Assembly: GCA_002240395.1 (NCBI GenBank)
Contig: CP016836.1
Coordinates: 1,029,001 to 1,093,000, forward strand
Length of the DNA: 64,000 nucleotides
Reading direction: 5' to 3'
Source: Xanthomonas citri pv. mangiferaeindicae
GTDB lineage: Bacteria > Pseudomonadota > Gammaproteobacteria > Xanthomonadales > Xanthomonadaceae
Positions 49,928 to 59,919 of this stretch are shown here, in pieces. A model generated the notes under the pieces. That model made no database searches. It worked only from the letters and a program-made list of their open reading frames with translations, and was not told the origin of the DNA. Each line of letters begins with the position of its first letter. The stretch's first letter is position 1. A program made the translations under genes and the position numbers.

Positions 49928-51094
49928 ATGCGCCCCACCCTCCCGCTGCTGCTGGCGCTCGCCGCCGGCACGTCTCCTGCGTTCGCCCGCGAGTTCGACG
50001 ACTGGCCGACCGGCTACACCTTCGGCGACGGCACCCGCGTCGCGGCGACGGCGAATTTCGCCTGGGATACGGTGGATTTCAGCGGCGATCCGCGCCTGAG
50101 CGACGACGACGGACTGCGCCGCCGCGAGTTCGGCGCGACGGTCAAGAAGGCCGGCGTCTGGGATGCGATGGTCTATTTCGACTTCGAATCCAGGACCTGG
50201 CTGGACGTGTTCGTGCGCGTGGAGAGCAAGGCGTTCCTGGGCCGCGACCTGGGCAAGCTGCGCGTGGGCTATATGAAGGTGCCGGTCGGGCTGGAGGGCG
50301 TGACCGCCTCACGCGCTGGCACGTTCATGGAACTGGCGGCGCCGATCCAGGCGATCTACCAAGGCCGGCGGACCGGCGTGGAGTGGACCTACGAACAGCC
50401 GACCGCGTTGTTCCAGCTCGGCGGCTACGCCGGCCAGGACCTGCACGGCGACAATCACGGCCAGACTCTGGCCGGGCGTGCGGTGTGGACGCCGCGCAAG
50501 GCCGAGGGCGACGTGCTGCACCTGGGCCTGGCGGCCTCGCGCGAGAACCCGGAGGCCTGGACCGACGGGCGCGGCGACCGCTTCGCCCCGACCGCGCGTC
50601 TGCGCGCGCGACCCGGCGCGGGGCTGACGCCGGTACGCCTGGTCGATTCGGGCGACCTGGCGCCGGTCGATCACATCCGACGCACCGGTCTGGAAGGCAT
50701 CTGGATCCGTGGGCCGGTCTCGCTGCAGGGCGAACTGCTGCGCGCCGACATCGCGCGCGACGGCGGCCTGCCCGACTACCGCGCCGAAGGCGGCTACCTG
50801 GCCGGCAGTTGGCTGATCACCGGCGAGCACCGGCCGTACTCGGCCGGCAACGTCGCCAACCCCAAGCCGGCGCACGGGTACGGCGCGGTGGAACTGGCCG
50901 CGCGCTACAGCACGCTCGACCTCGACGACGGCCTGATCGCCGGCGGCCGCCAGCACGACTGGACGTTCGGCGCCAACTGGTATTTGACCTCGCACTTCAA
51001 GCTGCAGGCCAACTACGTGCGCACCAACGCCACCCGCGGCGGCCGCTCCACCTCGCCCGATGCAGTCGAGTTCCGCGCGCAGGTGCAGTTCTGA
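49928..51094 (+). CDS. OprP/OprO-type outer-membrane porin 2
   Basis: A 388-residue porin with a short signal peptide (LPLLLALAAGTSPAFA) and a barrel of the phosphate-selective porin O/P family: FGATVKKAGVWDAMVYFDFE, KLRVGYMKVPVGLEGVTASR and a terminal VEFRAQVQF ending in Phe. Unlike porin 1 it lacks the N-terminal coiled coil. It starts 176 bases from dctA divergently and 50 bases before the DctB-like kinase gene, so it may be co-transcribed with the sensor. The likely role is dicarboxylate entry. Confidence 0.85.
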   Translation: MRPTLPLLLALAAGTSPAFAREFDDWPTGYTFGDGTRVAATANFAWDTVDFSGDPRLSDDDGLRRREFGATVKKAGVWDAMVYFDFESRTWLDVFVRVESKAFLGRDLGKLRVGYMKVPVGLEGVTASRAGTFMELAAPIQAIYQGRRTGVEWTYEQPTALFQLGGYAGQDLHGDNHGQTLAGRAVWTPRKAEGDVLHLGLAASRENPEAWTDGRGDRFAPTARLRARPGAGLTPVRLVDSGDLAPVDHIRRTGLEGIWIRGPVSLQGELLRADIARDGGLPDYRAEGGYLAGSWLITGEHRPYSAGNVANPKPAHGYGAVELAARYSTLDLDDGLIAGGRQHDWTFGANWYLTSHFKLQANYVRTNATRGGRSTSPDAVEFRAQVQF

Positions 51095-51144
51095 GCGAGC
51101 GACGCGTCGCGAGCCCGCGACACGTCGGCCGCTAGCCTGATCCC

Positions 51145-53763
51145 ATGCGATCCCCGCCCCGTGCCCGCCGCCTGCTCTGGACCGCAATCGCGATCGGCGG
51201 GCTGGTGGCGACGATCGCGCTGGGCTACCAGGTCGGTGGTCAGAGCGCATTGCGCCAGCAGACCGCGCTGGCGCAGCAGCAATTGCAGTTGCAGGCGCAG
51301 GCGCTGGACCAGCGCATCGAGCGTTACCGCGCGCTGCCGCAGTTGCTGGCGCTCGACCCCGACCTGCGTGCCGCGGTCGCCGCGCCCGTGAATGCGCCCA
51401 CGCGCGAGCGGCTGAACCGGCGACTGGAGGAAGCCAACCGCACTGCGCAGGCGTCCACGCTGACCTTGATCGGCGCCGACGGCACCGCGATCGCGGCCAG
51501 CAACTGGCGCACGCTGGGCAGCAACGTCGGCGAGCGGTATGCCTTCCGCCCGTATGTGCAGCAGGCACTGCGCGAGGGCAGCGGGCGCTTCTACGGCATT
51601 GGTGTGACCACCGGCGTGCCGGGCTACTTCCTGTCGGAGGCGCTGCGCGACGCGGACGGCCGCGCGGTCGGCGTGATCGTCATCAAGCTCGAGCTGACGC
51701 AGTACGAGGAGCGTTGGCCGCACGCCGGCAACGTGGTGCTGGCCAGCGACCGGTACGGCATCGTGTTCCTGGCCAGCCGGCCCGAATGGCGCTACCGGGT
51801 GCTCGCTCCGCTCACGGGCAGCGCGCGCGCCGAACTCGAATCCACACGGCAGTACGGCCGGCAGCCCTTGCGTCCGTTCGCCGGCACGATCGGCGCCGAT
51901 GCGCTGGCGCGCATCGACAACCCGGCGATGCCCGGGCGCTGGCTGTGGCAGCGCACGCCGCTGGCCGACACCGACTGGACGCTGCACCTGCTGCAGGATG
52001 CGACGCCGGTCGCGATCGCGGCCTGGCAGTGGGCCGGGATCGCCGGCGTGTCGTGGATCGCGCTGGTGTTCGTGGTGCTGTTCACGCAGCAGCGGCTGCG
52101 CCTGGCGGCGCTGCGTCGACGCAGCCGCGAGGAGCTGGAGACCCTGGTGCGCCAGCACGCCGAGGAACTGCGCACCGCCAAGGACGGGCTGGTCGCCGCG
52201 GCGCAGGAGGCCGATACCGGGCTGAGCCGGCGGCTGGCGCACCTGCCGCAGGGCGTGGTCATCATCGATGCGCGGCTGCGCATCGTGGCCTGGAACGCGC
52301 GCTACATCGAGCTGTTCCGCTTCCCGCCGGACCTGGTGCGGGTGGGCACACCGATCGAGGACGTGTTCCGCTACAACGCGCGACGCGGCCTGCTCGGTCC
52401 CGGCCCGGTCGAGGAGGCGATCGAGCGCCGGCTCGACCATTTGCGCAGCGGCAAGCCGCATGCGCGCGAGAGCGAGAAGAGCGACGGCACGGTGTTGGAG
52501 ATCCGCGGCAATCCGCTGCCCGATGGCGGGTTCGTCACCAGCTACGCCGACATCACCGCTTACAAGACCACCGCGCGCGAGCTGCGCACGCTGGCCGACG
52601 CGCTGGAGCAGCGCATCGCCGAGCGCACCGCGGATCTGGAGCAGGCGCGCCGCGAAGCCGAAGCCGCGAACCGTCAGAAGGGCCGGTTCGCCGCGGCCGC
52701 GGTGCACGACCTGCTGCAGCCGCTCAACGCCGCGCGCATGTTTGTCTCGGCGCTGCGCGCACGCCTGCCGAGTGCGGAGACACGCACGATCGTCGACAGC
52801 ATCGAGAGCGCGCTGTCGGCGCAGGACGGCATCCTGACCAGCCTGCTCGATGTCTCGCGGCTGGAATCGGGCACGTTGCAGGCCGATGTGCGCGACGTGC
52901 CACTGGGGCCGGTGCTCGAGGCACTGGCACGCGAGGCCGGTGTACTGGCCCAGGCCCGCGGCCTGCAGCTCGACACCGTGCCGACACGCGCCTGGGTGCG
53001 CAGCGATCCGGTGCTGCTGCGCCGCCTGGTGCAGAACTTCCTGTCCAATGCGGTGCGCTACACCGCGCACGGCCGCATCCTGCTCGGCTGCCGACGCGAG
53101 GGCACGTGGCTGCGCATCGAGGTGCACGACACCGGCCCGGGCATTGCGCCCAACCGCCAGCGCGAGATCTTCGAGGAGTTCCGCCGGCTCGACGACGGCG
53201 GCGGCGACGACCGCGGAGTCGGTCTGGGGCTGTCGATCGTCGAGCGCATCGCGCGGTTGCTCGGCCATCGCATCGGCCTGCGCTCGCAGCCCGGCGTGGG
53301 CAGCGTGTTCTCGGTCACGGTGCCGCTGGCGCCGCCGGGCGCGTACCCGGCACCGGCGCCGACGCGAGACCCCGGCGACGATTCGCCGCTGCGCGGCTGC
53401 CGGGTCTGGTACGTCGATTCCGACGTCGTGGCCTGCGAGGCGATGCGCGAGCGACTGGCGCAATGGCAATGCACGGTTGCGTTCGCCGGGGCACCGGCGG
53501 ACGCGGCGAGGATGGCCGATGGCGCGGCCGCACCGGACGTCCTGCTGCTGTGCGAGCGCGGGAATGCTGCCGACGTCGCCGCGCTGTGGCGCCAACTGCA
53601 GGCGGGCTGGGAAGACGCGCCGCTGGTGATCCTGCTGGCCGAGCGCGAGGACGCCGGGTTGCGCGCGCTGGTCGAGGCCGGTGACTGGAGCATCCTGCCG
53701 ATGCCGGTGCGTCCACCGGCGCTGCGCGCCTTGCTGAGCCAGCGTCTGCTGCGTCGCGGTTGA
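51145..53763 (+). CDS. DctB-like hybrid sensor kinase with a degenerate receiver
   Basis: An 872-residue membrane kinase. The periplasmic dCache domain between two helices (LWTAIAIGGLVATIALGYQV and IAGVSWIALVFVVLFTQQ) has the DctB-type sequence RYRALPQLLALDPDLRAAV, GRFYGIGVTTGVPGYFLSEA and LVQ-like contacts, and suggests dicarboxylate sensing. A PAS domain follows (LAHLPQGVVIIDARLRIVAW), then HisKA with His521 in AVHDLLQPLNAARMF, HATPase_c (NFLSNAVRYT, GVGLGLSIVERI) and a C-terminal receiver. The receiver keeps the acidic start (VWYVDSDVVACEAM) but has PDVLLLCERG where the phospho-acceptor Asp is expected, so it is probably not phosphorylated. The NarL-type regulator at 54835 is the likely partner. 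Confidence 0.88.
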   Translation: MRSPPRARRLLWTAIAIGGLVATIALGYQVGGQSALRQQTALAQQQLQLQAQALDQRIERYRALPQLLALDPDLRAAVAAPVNAPTRERLNRRLEEANRTAQASTLTLIGADGTAIAASNWRTLGSNVGERYAFRPYVQQALREGSGRFYGIGVTTGVPGYFLSEALRDADGRAVGVIVIKLELTQYEERWPHAGNVVLASDRYGIVFLASRPEWRYRVLAPLTGSARAELESTRQYGRQPLRPFAGTIGADALARIDNPAMPGRWLWQRTPLADTDWTLHLLQDATPVAIAAWQWAGIAGVSWIALVFVVLFTQQRLRLAALRRRSREELETLVRQHAEELRTAKDGLVAAAQEADTGLSRRLAHLPQGVVIIDARLRIVAWNARYIELFRFPPDLVRVGTPIEDVFRYNARRGLLGPGPVEEAIERRLDHLRSGKPHARESEKSDGTVLEIRGNPLPDGGFVTSYADITAYKTTARELRTLADALEQRIAERTADLEQARREAEAANRQKGRFAAAAVHDLLQPLNAARMFVSALRARLPSAETRTIVDSIESALSAQDGILTSLLDVSRLESGTLQADVRDVPLGPVLEALAREAGVLAQARGLQLDTVPTRAWVRSDPVLLRRLVQNFLSNAVRYTAHGRILLGCRREGTWLRIEVHDTGPGIAPNRQREIFEEFRRLDDGGGDDRGVGLGLSIVERIARLLGHRIGLRSQPGVGSVFSVTVPLAPPGAYPAPAPTRDPGDDSPLRGCRVWYVDSDVVACEAMRERLAQWQCTVAFAGAPADAARMADGAAAPDVLLLCERGNAADVAALWRQLQAGWEDAPLVILLAEREDAGLRALVEAGDWSILPMPVRPPALRALLSQRLLRRG

Positions 53764-53885
53764 GCGGCGCCGCACACGCCCGACGCCCAGACGCTCCGCG
53801 AACGCGCTTGCCGTCCGGGCGCTGTCGGCCGATCCTCGCGACCCGCCACCGGCACGCCGCCGCCATTCAGGAGCTCTGTCCCGCC

Positions 53886-54760
53886 ATGCCCATGCCCTTA
53901 CGCGCACGTCCACGTCCTGCCGTCGCGGCGCTGTGCGCCTGCCTGCTGGTGCTCAGCGGCTGCGTCGCCACGACACCCACCCGGGCGATGCCGACGCGCA
54001 CACCCTGCTGGAGGCCGGCCAGCAACACGCCCGGCAACAGGACTGGGCCGCACTGCGCCTGTACCGGCGGGCCGCCGTGCTGCGACCCGTCGACGAAGCG
54101 GTGATGGGCGCGCAGGCGCGGCTGGGGCGCGCGCTGTCGACCGGCAGCCTGGCACCCTATGGCGAGCGCGACAGCGGCGGGGCGCTGCGGCGGCCGCGGC
54201 CAGAACAGGGGCGCCCGTGGCTGCTGCTCGCGGCGCGCCATGGCTCGACAGCCGCGATGCGCGACCTGCAGGAGGACGCCCGCCTTCGCGGCGATGCCAC
54301 GCAGGAGGCGCGTTGGCGCATGCGCTTTGCGATGACCACACAGAGCCTGTTCGAACGCGGCGCGCTGCGGCCGACCCAGTTGGGCGGCCTGTCCGATCCC
54401 CGCTCGCCGCCGACCGCCGCGTCGCAGGCGCGGCTCGACGCCATCGTCGCCTCGATCCGCGAGCAGGCCGCGCGCGGCGATGTCGAGGCCTGGATCGACC
54501 TGGGACTGCTGCACACCTTCGGCATCGGCATGCCGCGCGACCCGCAGGCCGCACTGGCGCAGTTCCAGCGCGCCGGCGATGCGGGCAGCGCCATCGGCCT
54601 GTATTTCTGCGGGCTGCTGGCGATGGAGAACGCCGTGACCGGGATCGAGCGGGCGCAGATCGAGGCCTGGTTCGCGCAGGCCCATGCGGCTGGGTTCCCC
54701 CTCGCCCGGGACGGGCTCTGGCAGGAACTGCAGGCACCCGTCTTCAACTTCAGCAGCTGA
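53886..54760 (+). pseudogene. SEL1-repeat lipoprotein, interrupted by one frameshift
   Basis: The start frame gives a lipoprotein signal: MPMPLRARPRPAVAALCACL followed by LVLSGCVATTP, with the lipobox LSGC. At the CCCGGG run near 53981-53986 the frame shifts; one extra G would restore continuity into GDADAHTLLEAGQQHARQQD and the remaining 250 residues. The body is helical, with SEL1-like repeats (ARGDVEAWIDLGLLHTFGIG, DPQAALAQFQRAGDAGSAIG). If the shift is an assembly error the product is a 291-residue envelope lipoprotein; otherwise it is a recent pseudogene. It sits between the kinase and its probable regulator. Confidence 0.65.
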
Positions 54761-54834
54761 CCGCGCGACCGGCGTTGCCGGCCGACTGGCGACGCTTTGG
54801 CAAGCTGCGCGTGGCGCCGTCACCGCCCTCGCGG

Positions 54835-55473
54835 TCAGCCCTCGTCCTCGGGCTCCAAGGCCTTGACCAGCACCGCGGCCTGGGTGCGGCTGTGACATTC
54901 GAGCTTGCGCAGGATCGCGGTGACGTGGACCTTGACGGTGTTCTCGGCCAAGCCGAGCTGATGGGCGATCTGCTTGTTGAGCAGGCCGTCGGCCAGGCAC
55001 AGCAGCACCCGCACCTGCTGCGGCGTGAGCTGGGCCAGGCGGCTGGCCAGTTGGGCATCGGCCTCCGAGCGCTCGGCGGTCAGCGGCGGGAACCAGCTGC
55101 CGCCATCGAGCACCGCCGCGACCGCCTGGGCGATCGACTCGGCCGGCGCCGACTTGGAGATGAAGCCGGCGGCGCCGAACTGCTGGACCCGGCGCACGGT
55201 GCGCGGGTGGTCGTTGGACGAGATCACCAGCACCGGCAGCTCGGGCCGCTCGCCGCGCAGCCACACCAGCGTGGACAGGCCGCGGGCGCCGGGCATCGCC
55301 AGGTCGAGCAGCACCAGCTCGATCTCGGGGTGGGCCCGCAGCGCAGCCTCGACGGCCGAGGCGCTGGCGGCCTCGACCACGCGGATCTCGCCCAGGCCAT
55401 CGCGCAGTGCGTGCAGGACCGCGGCGCGCAGCAGCGGGTGGTCGTCGGCGACCAGGATCGTCGGAGTCTCCAT
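54835..55473 (-). CDS. NarL/FixJ-type response regulator
   Basis: A 212-residue regulator. The receiver has TILVADDHPLLRAAVLHALR, LVLLDLAMPGARGLSTLVWL with the phospho-acceptor Asp, VLVISSNDHP and GFISKSAPAES. The C-terminal LuxR-type HTH reads LTPQQVRVLLCLADGLLNKQ, then LGLAENTVKVHVTAILRKL. Start chosen at METPTILV (55473); the frame runs upstream without homology. It lies convergent to the kinase locus and divergent to the diguanylate cyclase. Partner of the DctB-like kinase by proximity, though divergence from that operon leaves this open. Confidence 0.9.
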   Translation of the reverse strand: METPTILVADDHPLLRAAVLHALRDGLGEIRVVEAASASAVEAALRAHPEIELVLLDLAMPGARGLSTLVWLRGERPELPVLVISSNDHPRTVRRVQQFGAAGFISKSAPAESIAQAVAAVLDGGSWFPPLTAERSEADAQLASRLAQLTPQQVRVLLCLADGLLNKQIAHQLGLAENTVKVHVTAILRKLECHSRTQAAVLVKALEPEDEG

Positions 55474-55559
55474 TGCCACAGTCTGGCATGTCCATCGGCG
55501 AGCGCTTTCGAAGGCACAATGGTCGATCGGGACGATCGGGAGCCGGAGCCACCATCGAG

Positions 55560-58500
55560 GTGCATACCGTCGCGCACATCCTTCGCGCGCACAGGCGCCG
55601 CCGTTGCCGTGGCGCACTGCTCGCGCTACTCACCGCGCTGGCGTCTGCGGGCGTCTGTGCGCAGGCGCCGAGCGAGACGCCCCCGCTGAGTCTGGAGGTC
55701 TACGGCCTCGATGAAGGGCTGTCGCAGCTGACGGTCTCGTCGATGAGCGGCGACGACCAGGGCTTTCTGTGGGTCGCCACCCAGGATGGCCTCAACCGGT
55801 TCGATGGGCATCGCTTTCGCACCTACCGGACCGACGACACGCCCGGCGAGGCGGGTCTGGCGAGCAGCGGCATCGACAGCCTGGCGTTCGAGGCCTCCAC
55901 CACGCGGATGTGGCTGGGCACCGATGACGCCGGCGTGGAGGTGGTGCATCTGCCGACCTGGACGCGACGACGGGTGGATGTCGATGCGGGCCTGTCGCAT
56001 ACGCGCGTCACCGAGATCCTGCTCGACCCGGACGGCGGCGCGTGGGTGGGCACCGAAGCCGGGGTCGACCATGTCGACGCGGCGGTCTCCAAGGTCCGGC
56101 CGCTGGGCGCGACCGGGGAGATCGTAGGTCTGGTCTGGGCGGAAAGCCGCGCGCAGCCGGTTGCGCTGGACACCGCCTGCGGGCTGTGGGCGGTCGCCGA
56201 TACCGGGCTCGAGGCGCTGCCGTCACCGCCGGGCGCGCGCCGCTGCCTGGCGCTGCAGGCTGGCCCCGAGGGGCTGTGGATCGCCTCCGATGACGGCCTG
56301 CACCGGCTGGACCTGGGTGGTGCGGTCCTGCGCCATTGGCCGATGACCGCGCTGGGCGCCAGCACCGCGCGGCCCACGGCGATGATCCGGCTCGGCGATG
56401 GCCGGCTGCTGGTCGGCTTCGCCGATGGCGGGGTGGTGCAGCTCATGCCCGGCAGCGACCGCCCGCAGCAGCTGCGCTTCGACCAACCGCCGCGCAGTGC
56501 GATCACCCGCTTCCATGAGGGGCGGTCCGGCGCCTTGTGGATCGGGACCTACACCTCGGGCCTGTACCGGGCGCGGCCGCTGTCGTCGGTGATCCGCCAG
56601 GACGGCGCTGGCGTCGGCGACATGCGTGACTGGCCGAGCCCGAGCGTGCGCGCGGTCGCACGCGACGGGGTGCGGATGCTGGTCGGCACCGATGCCGGGC
56701 TGCACCTGCGCGATGGCACGGGGCCGTGGCGCACGATCCCGGCGCTGGCGACCGACTCGGTGCGCGCCCTCGCAGCCGACGGGGCCGGCGGCTGGTGGGT
56801 CGGCACGCTATCGGGGCTGTACCGGCTGTACCGCGATGACCGCATCGTGCCGGTGCCGGGCCTGCGCGATCCGCGTATCGATGCGCTGCTGCGCCAGGGC
56901 GACACGCTGTGGGTCGGCACCCGCGGCGGGCTGCAGCGTTTCGAGCGCGGCCAGGCGGTGGCCGACCCGCGCGTGGCCGCGATCGACGGCAGCGTGGTCA
57001 CCCGGCTGTATCCCGACATCGACGGCAGCCTGCTGGTGGGCACCAGCACGCGCGGGCTGTGGCAGCTGCGCGGCGATACGTTCGCGCGGCTGGTGCCCAC
57101 CGGCGCCGGCCTGCATCGCGCGGTGTGGGCGATCCATGCCGACGACCGCGCACTCTGGGCCGGCACCTTCGGCGGCGGCCTGTACCGCATCGACCGCGCG
57201 AGCGGCGAGTCGACCGTGCTGACCGACCGCGACGGGCTGACCAACAACGTCGTCTACCGGATCCTGCCCGACCCGGGCGGGCGGCTGTGGGTGAGCACGA
57301 ACCTGGGCCTGAGCGTGGTCGATCACGACAACGGCATCGTGCAGAACCTCGGCCGGCGCGACGGCCTGCGCAACCAGGAATACAACAGCGGCTCGGCGTT
57401 CCAGGACGCGGACGGGCTGCTGTATTTCGGCGGCACGCTGGGGCTGGATGTGATCGCGCCGATGCAGTTGCCGCGGCGCAGCGCGCCGGCGCGCCCGGTG
57501 CTCACCGGCCTGCAGTTGCTCAGCCGGCGCAGCGACCTGGAGGCGCGCCGTGCCGGCGAGACGGACATCGTCTACGCGACCCGGATCACGCTCGACGATG
57601 AGGACGACGTGTTCACGATCGGCATGACCGCGATCGACTTCCTCGCCCCTGGCGCGGCGCAGCTGCGCTACCGGGTCGAGGGCCTGCATGCGGGCTGGCT
57701 GTATCCGCACCAGGCGCGCACCGAGGTCTCGCTCAACCATCTGCCCGCCGGGCGCTATCGACTGGAGGTGCAGGCGGCCGGCCGCGACGGTACGTTCGGC
57801 CCCTCTCGGGTGCTGGAGATGACCATGCCGCCGCCGCCCTGGCGCCATCCGCTGGCCTATGCCAGCTACGCGCTGCTGGCCGCCTGCGCGCTGGCGCTGT
57901 TCGTCTGGCGGGCGCGACGGGCGGTGCATCGCGAGCGCGAACGCGCGGCACTGCTCGACCGCACGATCGCCGAGCGCACCGCCCAGCTCGAACAGGCCAA
58001 TCGGCAACTGCAGTTGAGCAACGCGCAGCTCGACGCGGCGACCCGGCTCGATCCGCTGACCCGCCTGGCCAATCGACGTGAGCTGCAGGACTGGCTGGCG
58101 CGGGCCTCGCAGCGGGTGTCGACGCCGACCGCCGCGGAGGCAACGCAGGCCGCGCTGTACTTCTTCATGCTCGATATCGATGCCTTCAAGCGCATCAACG
58201 ACACCCGCGGCCACCCGGCCGGCGACGCGGTGCTGGTGCAATTCGCGCAGCGGCTGCGCGGCCTGTGCCGCAGCGACGACCTGCTGGTGCGCTGGGGCGG
58301 CGAGGAGTTCCTGCTGGTCGCCCCGCTCGACGGCCCCGAGGCGGCGGCCCGGCTCGCCGAGCGCATCCGCGACACCGTCGCCGCCGAGCCGGTGGCGCTG
58401 GCTCAGGGTGCGCCGCTGCCGCTGACCTGCTCGATCGGCTTCGCACCCTGGCCGTTCGCGTCCGCCTGGCCGACGCTCGGCGATTGGCAGCAGACCAGCG

Positions 58501-58688
58501 CGCTGGCCGACCGCTGCCTGTACGCGGCTAAGGCCGCCGGGCGCGACGCCTGGGTCGGGCTGGTGCCGACCGCCACGCCTCGCCGGCACCAGTTGCATGC
58601 GCTGTTCGCCGGCGCCGACCCGGCCGACCTGGGCGAGAGCGTGCGCTGCCTGTATTCGACCGCCGCGCCGCCGACCTTCGGGCTGTGA
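55560..58688 (+). CDS. Two-component-propeller (Reg_prop/Y_Y_Y) diguanylate cyclase
   Basis: A membrane signalling protein of 1042 residues. After a signal segment (RGALLALLTALASAGVCAQA) come many Reg_prop blades (GFLWVATQDGLNRFDGHRF, LWIGTYTSGLYRAR, LWVGTRGGLQRFERG), then a Y_Y_Y domain (LRYRVEGLHAGWLYPHQART), one membrane helix (YASYALLAACALALFVWRAR), a coiled coil and a GGDEF domain. The active-site GGEEF is intact at 913-917, and RxxD (RSDD) lies five residues before it, so product inhibition by c-di-GMP is expected. No kinase or EAL domain. I favour GTG 55560 as the start; ATG 55488 would put it 15 bases from the divergent gene. A periplasmic ligand probably controls c-di-GMP synthesis. 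Confidence 0.88.
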   Translation: MHTVAHILRAHRRRRCRGALLALLTALASAGVCAQAPSETPPLSLEVYGLDEGLSQLTVSSMSGDDQGFLWVATQDGLNRFDGHRFRTYRTDDTPGEAGLASSGIDSLAFEASTTRMWLGTDDAGVEVVHLPTWTRRRVDVDAGLSHTRVTEILLDPDGGAWVGTEAGVDHVDAAVSKVRPLGATGEIVGLVWAESRAQPVALDTACGLWAVADTGLEALPSPPGARRCLALQAGPEGLWIASDDGLHRLDLGGAVLRHWPMTALGASTARPTAMIRLGDGRLLVGFADGGVVQLMPGSDRPQQLRFDQPPRSAITRFHEGRSGALWIGTYTSGLYRARPLSSVIRQDGAGVGDMRDWPSPSVRAVARDGVRMLVGTDAGLHLRDGTGPWRTIPALATDSVRALAADGAGGWWVGTLSGLYRLYRDDRIVPVPGLRDPRIDALLRQGDTLWVGTRGGLQRFERGQAVADPRVAAIDGSVVTRLYPDIDGSLLVGTSTRGLWQLRGDTFARLVPTGAGLHRAVWAIHADDRALWAGTFGGGLYRIDRASGESTVLTDRDGLTNNVVYRILPDPGGRLWVSTNLGLSVVDHDNGIVQNLGRRDGLRNQEYNSGSAFQDADGLLYFGGTLGLDVIAPMQLPRRSAPARPVLTGLQLLSRRSDLEARRAGETDIVYATRITLDDEDDVFTIGMTAIDFLAPGAAQLRYRVEGLHAGWLYPHQARTEVSLNHLPAGRYRLEVQAAGRDGTFGPSRVLEMTMPPPPWRHPLAYASYALLAACALALFVWRARRAVHRERERAALLDRTIAERTAQLEQANRQLQLSNAQLDAATRLDPLTRLANRRELQDWLARASQRVSTPTAAEATQAALYFFMLDIDAFKRINDTRGHPAGDAVLVQFAQRLRGLCRSDDLLVRWGGEEFLLVAPLDGPEAAARLAERIRDTVAAEPVALAQGAPLPLTCSIGFAPWPFASAWPTLGDWQQTSALADRCLYAAKAAGRDAWVGLVPTATPRRHQLHALFAGADPADLGESVRCLYSTAAPPTFGL

Positions 58689-58692
58689 GCGG

Positions 58693-59919
58693 CTAGAGCC
58701 GGTCGAGCCGGATGCGGTTGGCGAACAACGAGAACGCGAGCATCCCCGCCAGCCCGCCGGCACGCGCCAGCCACGGCGGCAGCCAGTGCGGCGACTGCAG
58801 GGTGCCGTCGTCGAACAGCGGCGCGAACCGATGCACATCGTCGAGGGTCATCTTGCCGGCGAACAACTGCCGGCACAGCGGCAAGCGGCGCTGCGCCAGC
58901 GCCTGGCGGAAGAAGGTGTGCACGTCGATCAAGCCGCGCAGGTACACCGTGTCCTTGGTGAAGGCATGGCCGCCGCTCAATGGCACGCCGCGGAACACCC
59001 GCTGCGCCGAAGCGAAGCTCTCGGCCGGGGCTTGTCCGGCGGCGTGGAAGTAGTCGAACACCTGCAGAAAGTCGGCTCCGTCCAGTGCACGCGCGATCGC
59101 CTCGGTACGCAGACTGACCCGCTTCATGCGGGCGATGTCGAGGCTGCCGGTGATCTGCTCGGCGAACACCGCCAGTCCTTCCTGCGTGGCGGTGGTGCGC
59201 GGCGCGGCCATCGCCAGGCTCGGCAACACCGGCTGCGCGCGGCCGTTGAGCGCGGTCAACGAATGCACGAAGGCTTCGTGCTGCAGCAGTTGCGCGCGGT
59301 CGTGCGGCGAGTAGCGCGCATCGGCGCGCAGCCGCAGTCGATAGGCGCCGGCGGCGGCCTTGGCGATCAGTCCGGCATCGAGTGCGACCTCGACCACGCG
59401 TGTGCCGAAGTACCCATCCAGATCGCCCTGGAGCTGCGCCTGCAGCGTTGCGGCATCGACCGTCGGGTCGTCGGCCTCGCCAAGCAGGGCCGGATCGTAG
59501 GCCTCGGCGATCTGGAGGAAATGCCGCGCCGCATCGCAGGTCGTCAGCGCCCCACCCGGCAACGGCGCGTCGGGGCGCCCGTAGAGGGCGACCGCATGCG
59601 CGGTGACCGCGCCGGTGCCCAGCGTCTCGAGCAGGCGCGCAGCCACGTCCCAGGCCTGCGCCGATTCGACCAGATACGCGCCCAGCGGATGCTGCGCGTC
59701 GGCCGCCGCCGCGACCGCGGCCAACTCGCGCCGCGCCTCGGCAAAATCGAGCGTGGGATAGACGACCTCCGGCATCTCGCGGCGCCCGGCCGCGAACGCT
59801 GCGAGGAACCGCTGCTGCGTCTGCGGCGCCCAACTCGCCAGCCCGAGCAAGCGAATCCCACGCGCAGCGGCGACCATGCGCGCATCGAGCGCAGCGTGAT
59901 GGGCGATCGCATCGGGCAT
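58693..59919 (-). CDS. QEGLA-motif metallopeptidase-like protein (DUF1704)
   Basis: A 408-residue protein. It carries the motif HEAFVHSLTALNG (HExxxH zinc ligands) and TTATQEGLAVFAEQITG, the hallmark of the family called flavohemoglobin expression-modulating QEGLA motif protein, now related to tyrosine carboxypeptidase-like MATCAP enzymes. The catalytic Glu is in HE. The C-terminal end has a hydrophobic segment (RAGGLAGMLAFSLFANR) that may be membrane-associated. It converges on the diguanylate cyclase with 4 bases between the stops. The substrate is unknown. Confidence 0.85.
   Translation of the reverse strand: MPDAIAHHAALDARMVAAARGIRLLGLASWAPQTQQRFLAAFAAGRREMPEVVYPTLDFAEARRELAAVAAAADAQHPLGAYLVESAQAWDVAARLLETLGTGAVTAHAVALYGRPDAPLPGGALTTCDAARHFLQIAEAYDPALLGEADDPTVDAATLQAQLQGDLDGYFGTRVVEVALDAGLIAKAAAGAYRLRLRADARYSPHDRAQLLQHEAFVHSLTALNGRAQPVLPSLAMAAPRTTATQEGLAVFAEQITGSLDIARMKRVSLRTEAIARALDGADFLQVFDYFHAAGQAPAESFASAQRVFRGVPLSGGHAFTKDTVYLRGLIDVHTFFRQALAQRRLPLCRQLFAGKMTLDDVHRFAPLFDDGTLQSPHWLPPWLARAGGLAGMLAFSLFANRIRLDRL

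Noticed and set aside
48352..49971. N-terminal extension of the esterase into the dctA region
   Set aside because: The frame is open, but dctA is coded on the same strand in another frame and the esterase signal peptide begins at 48351.
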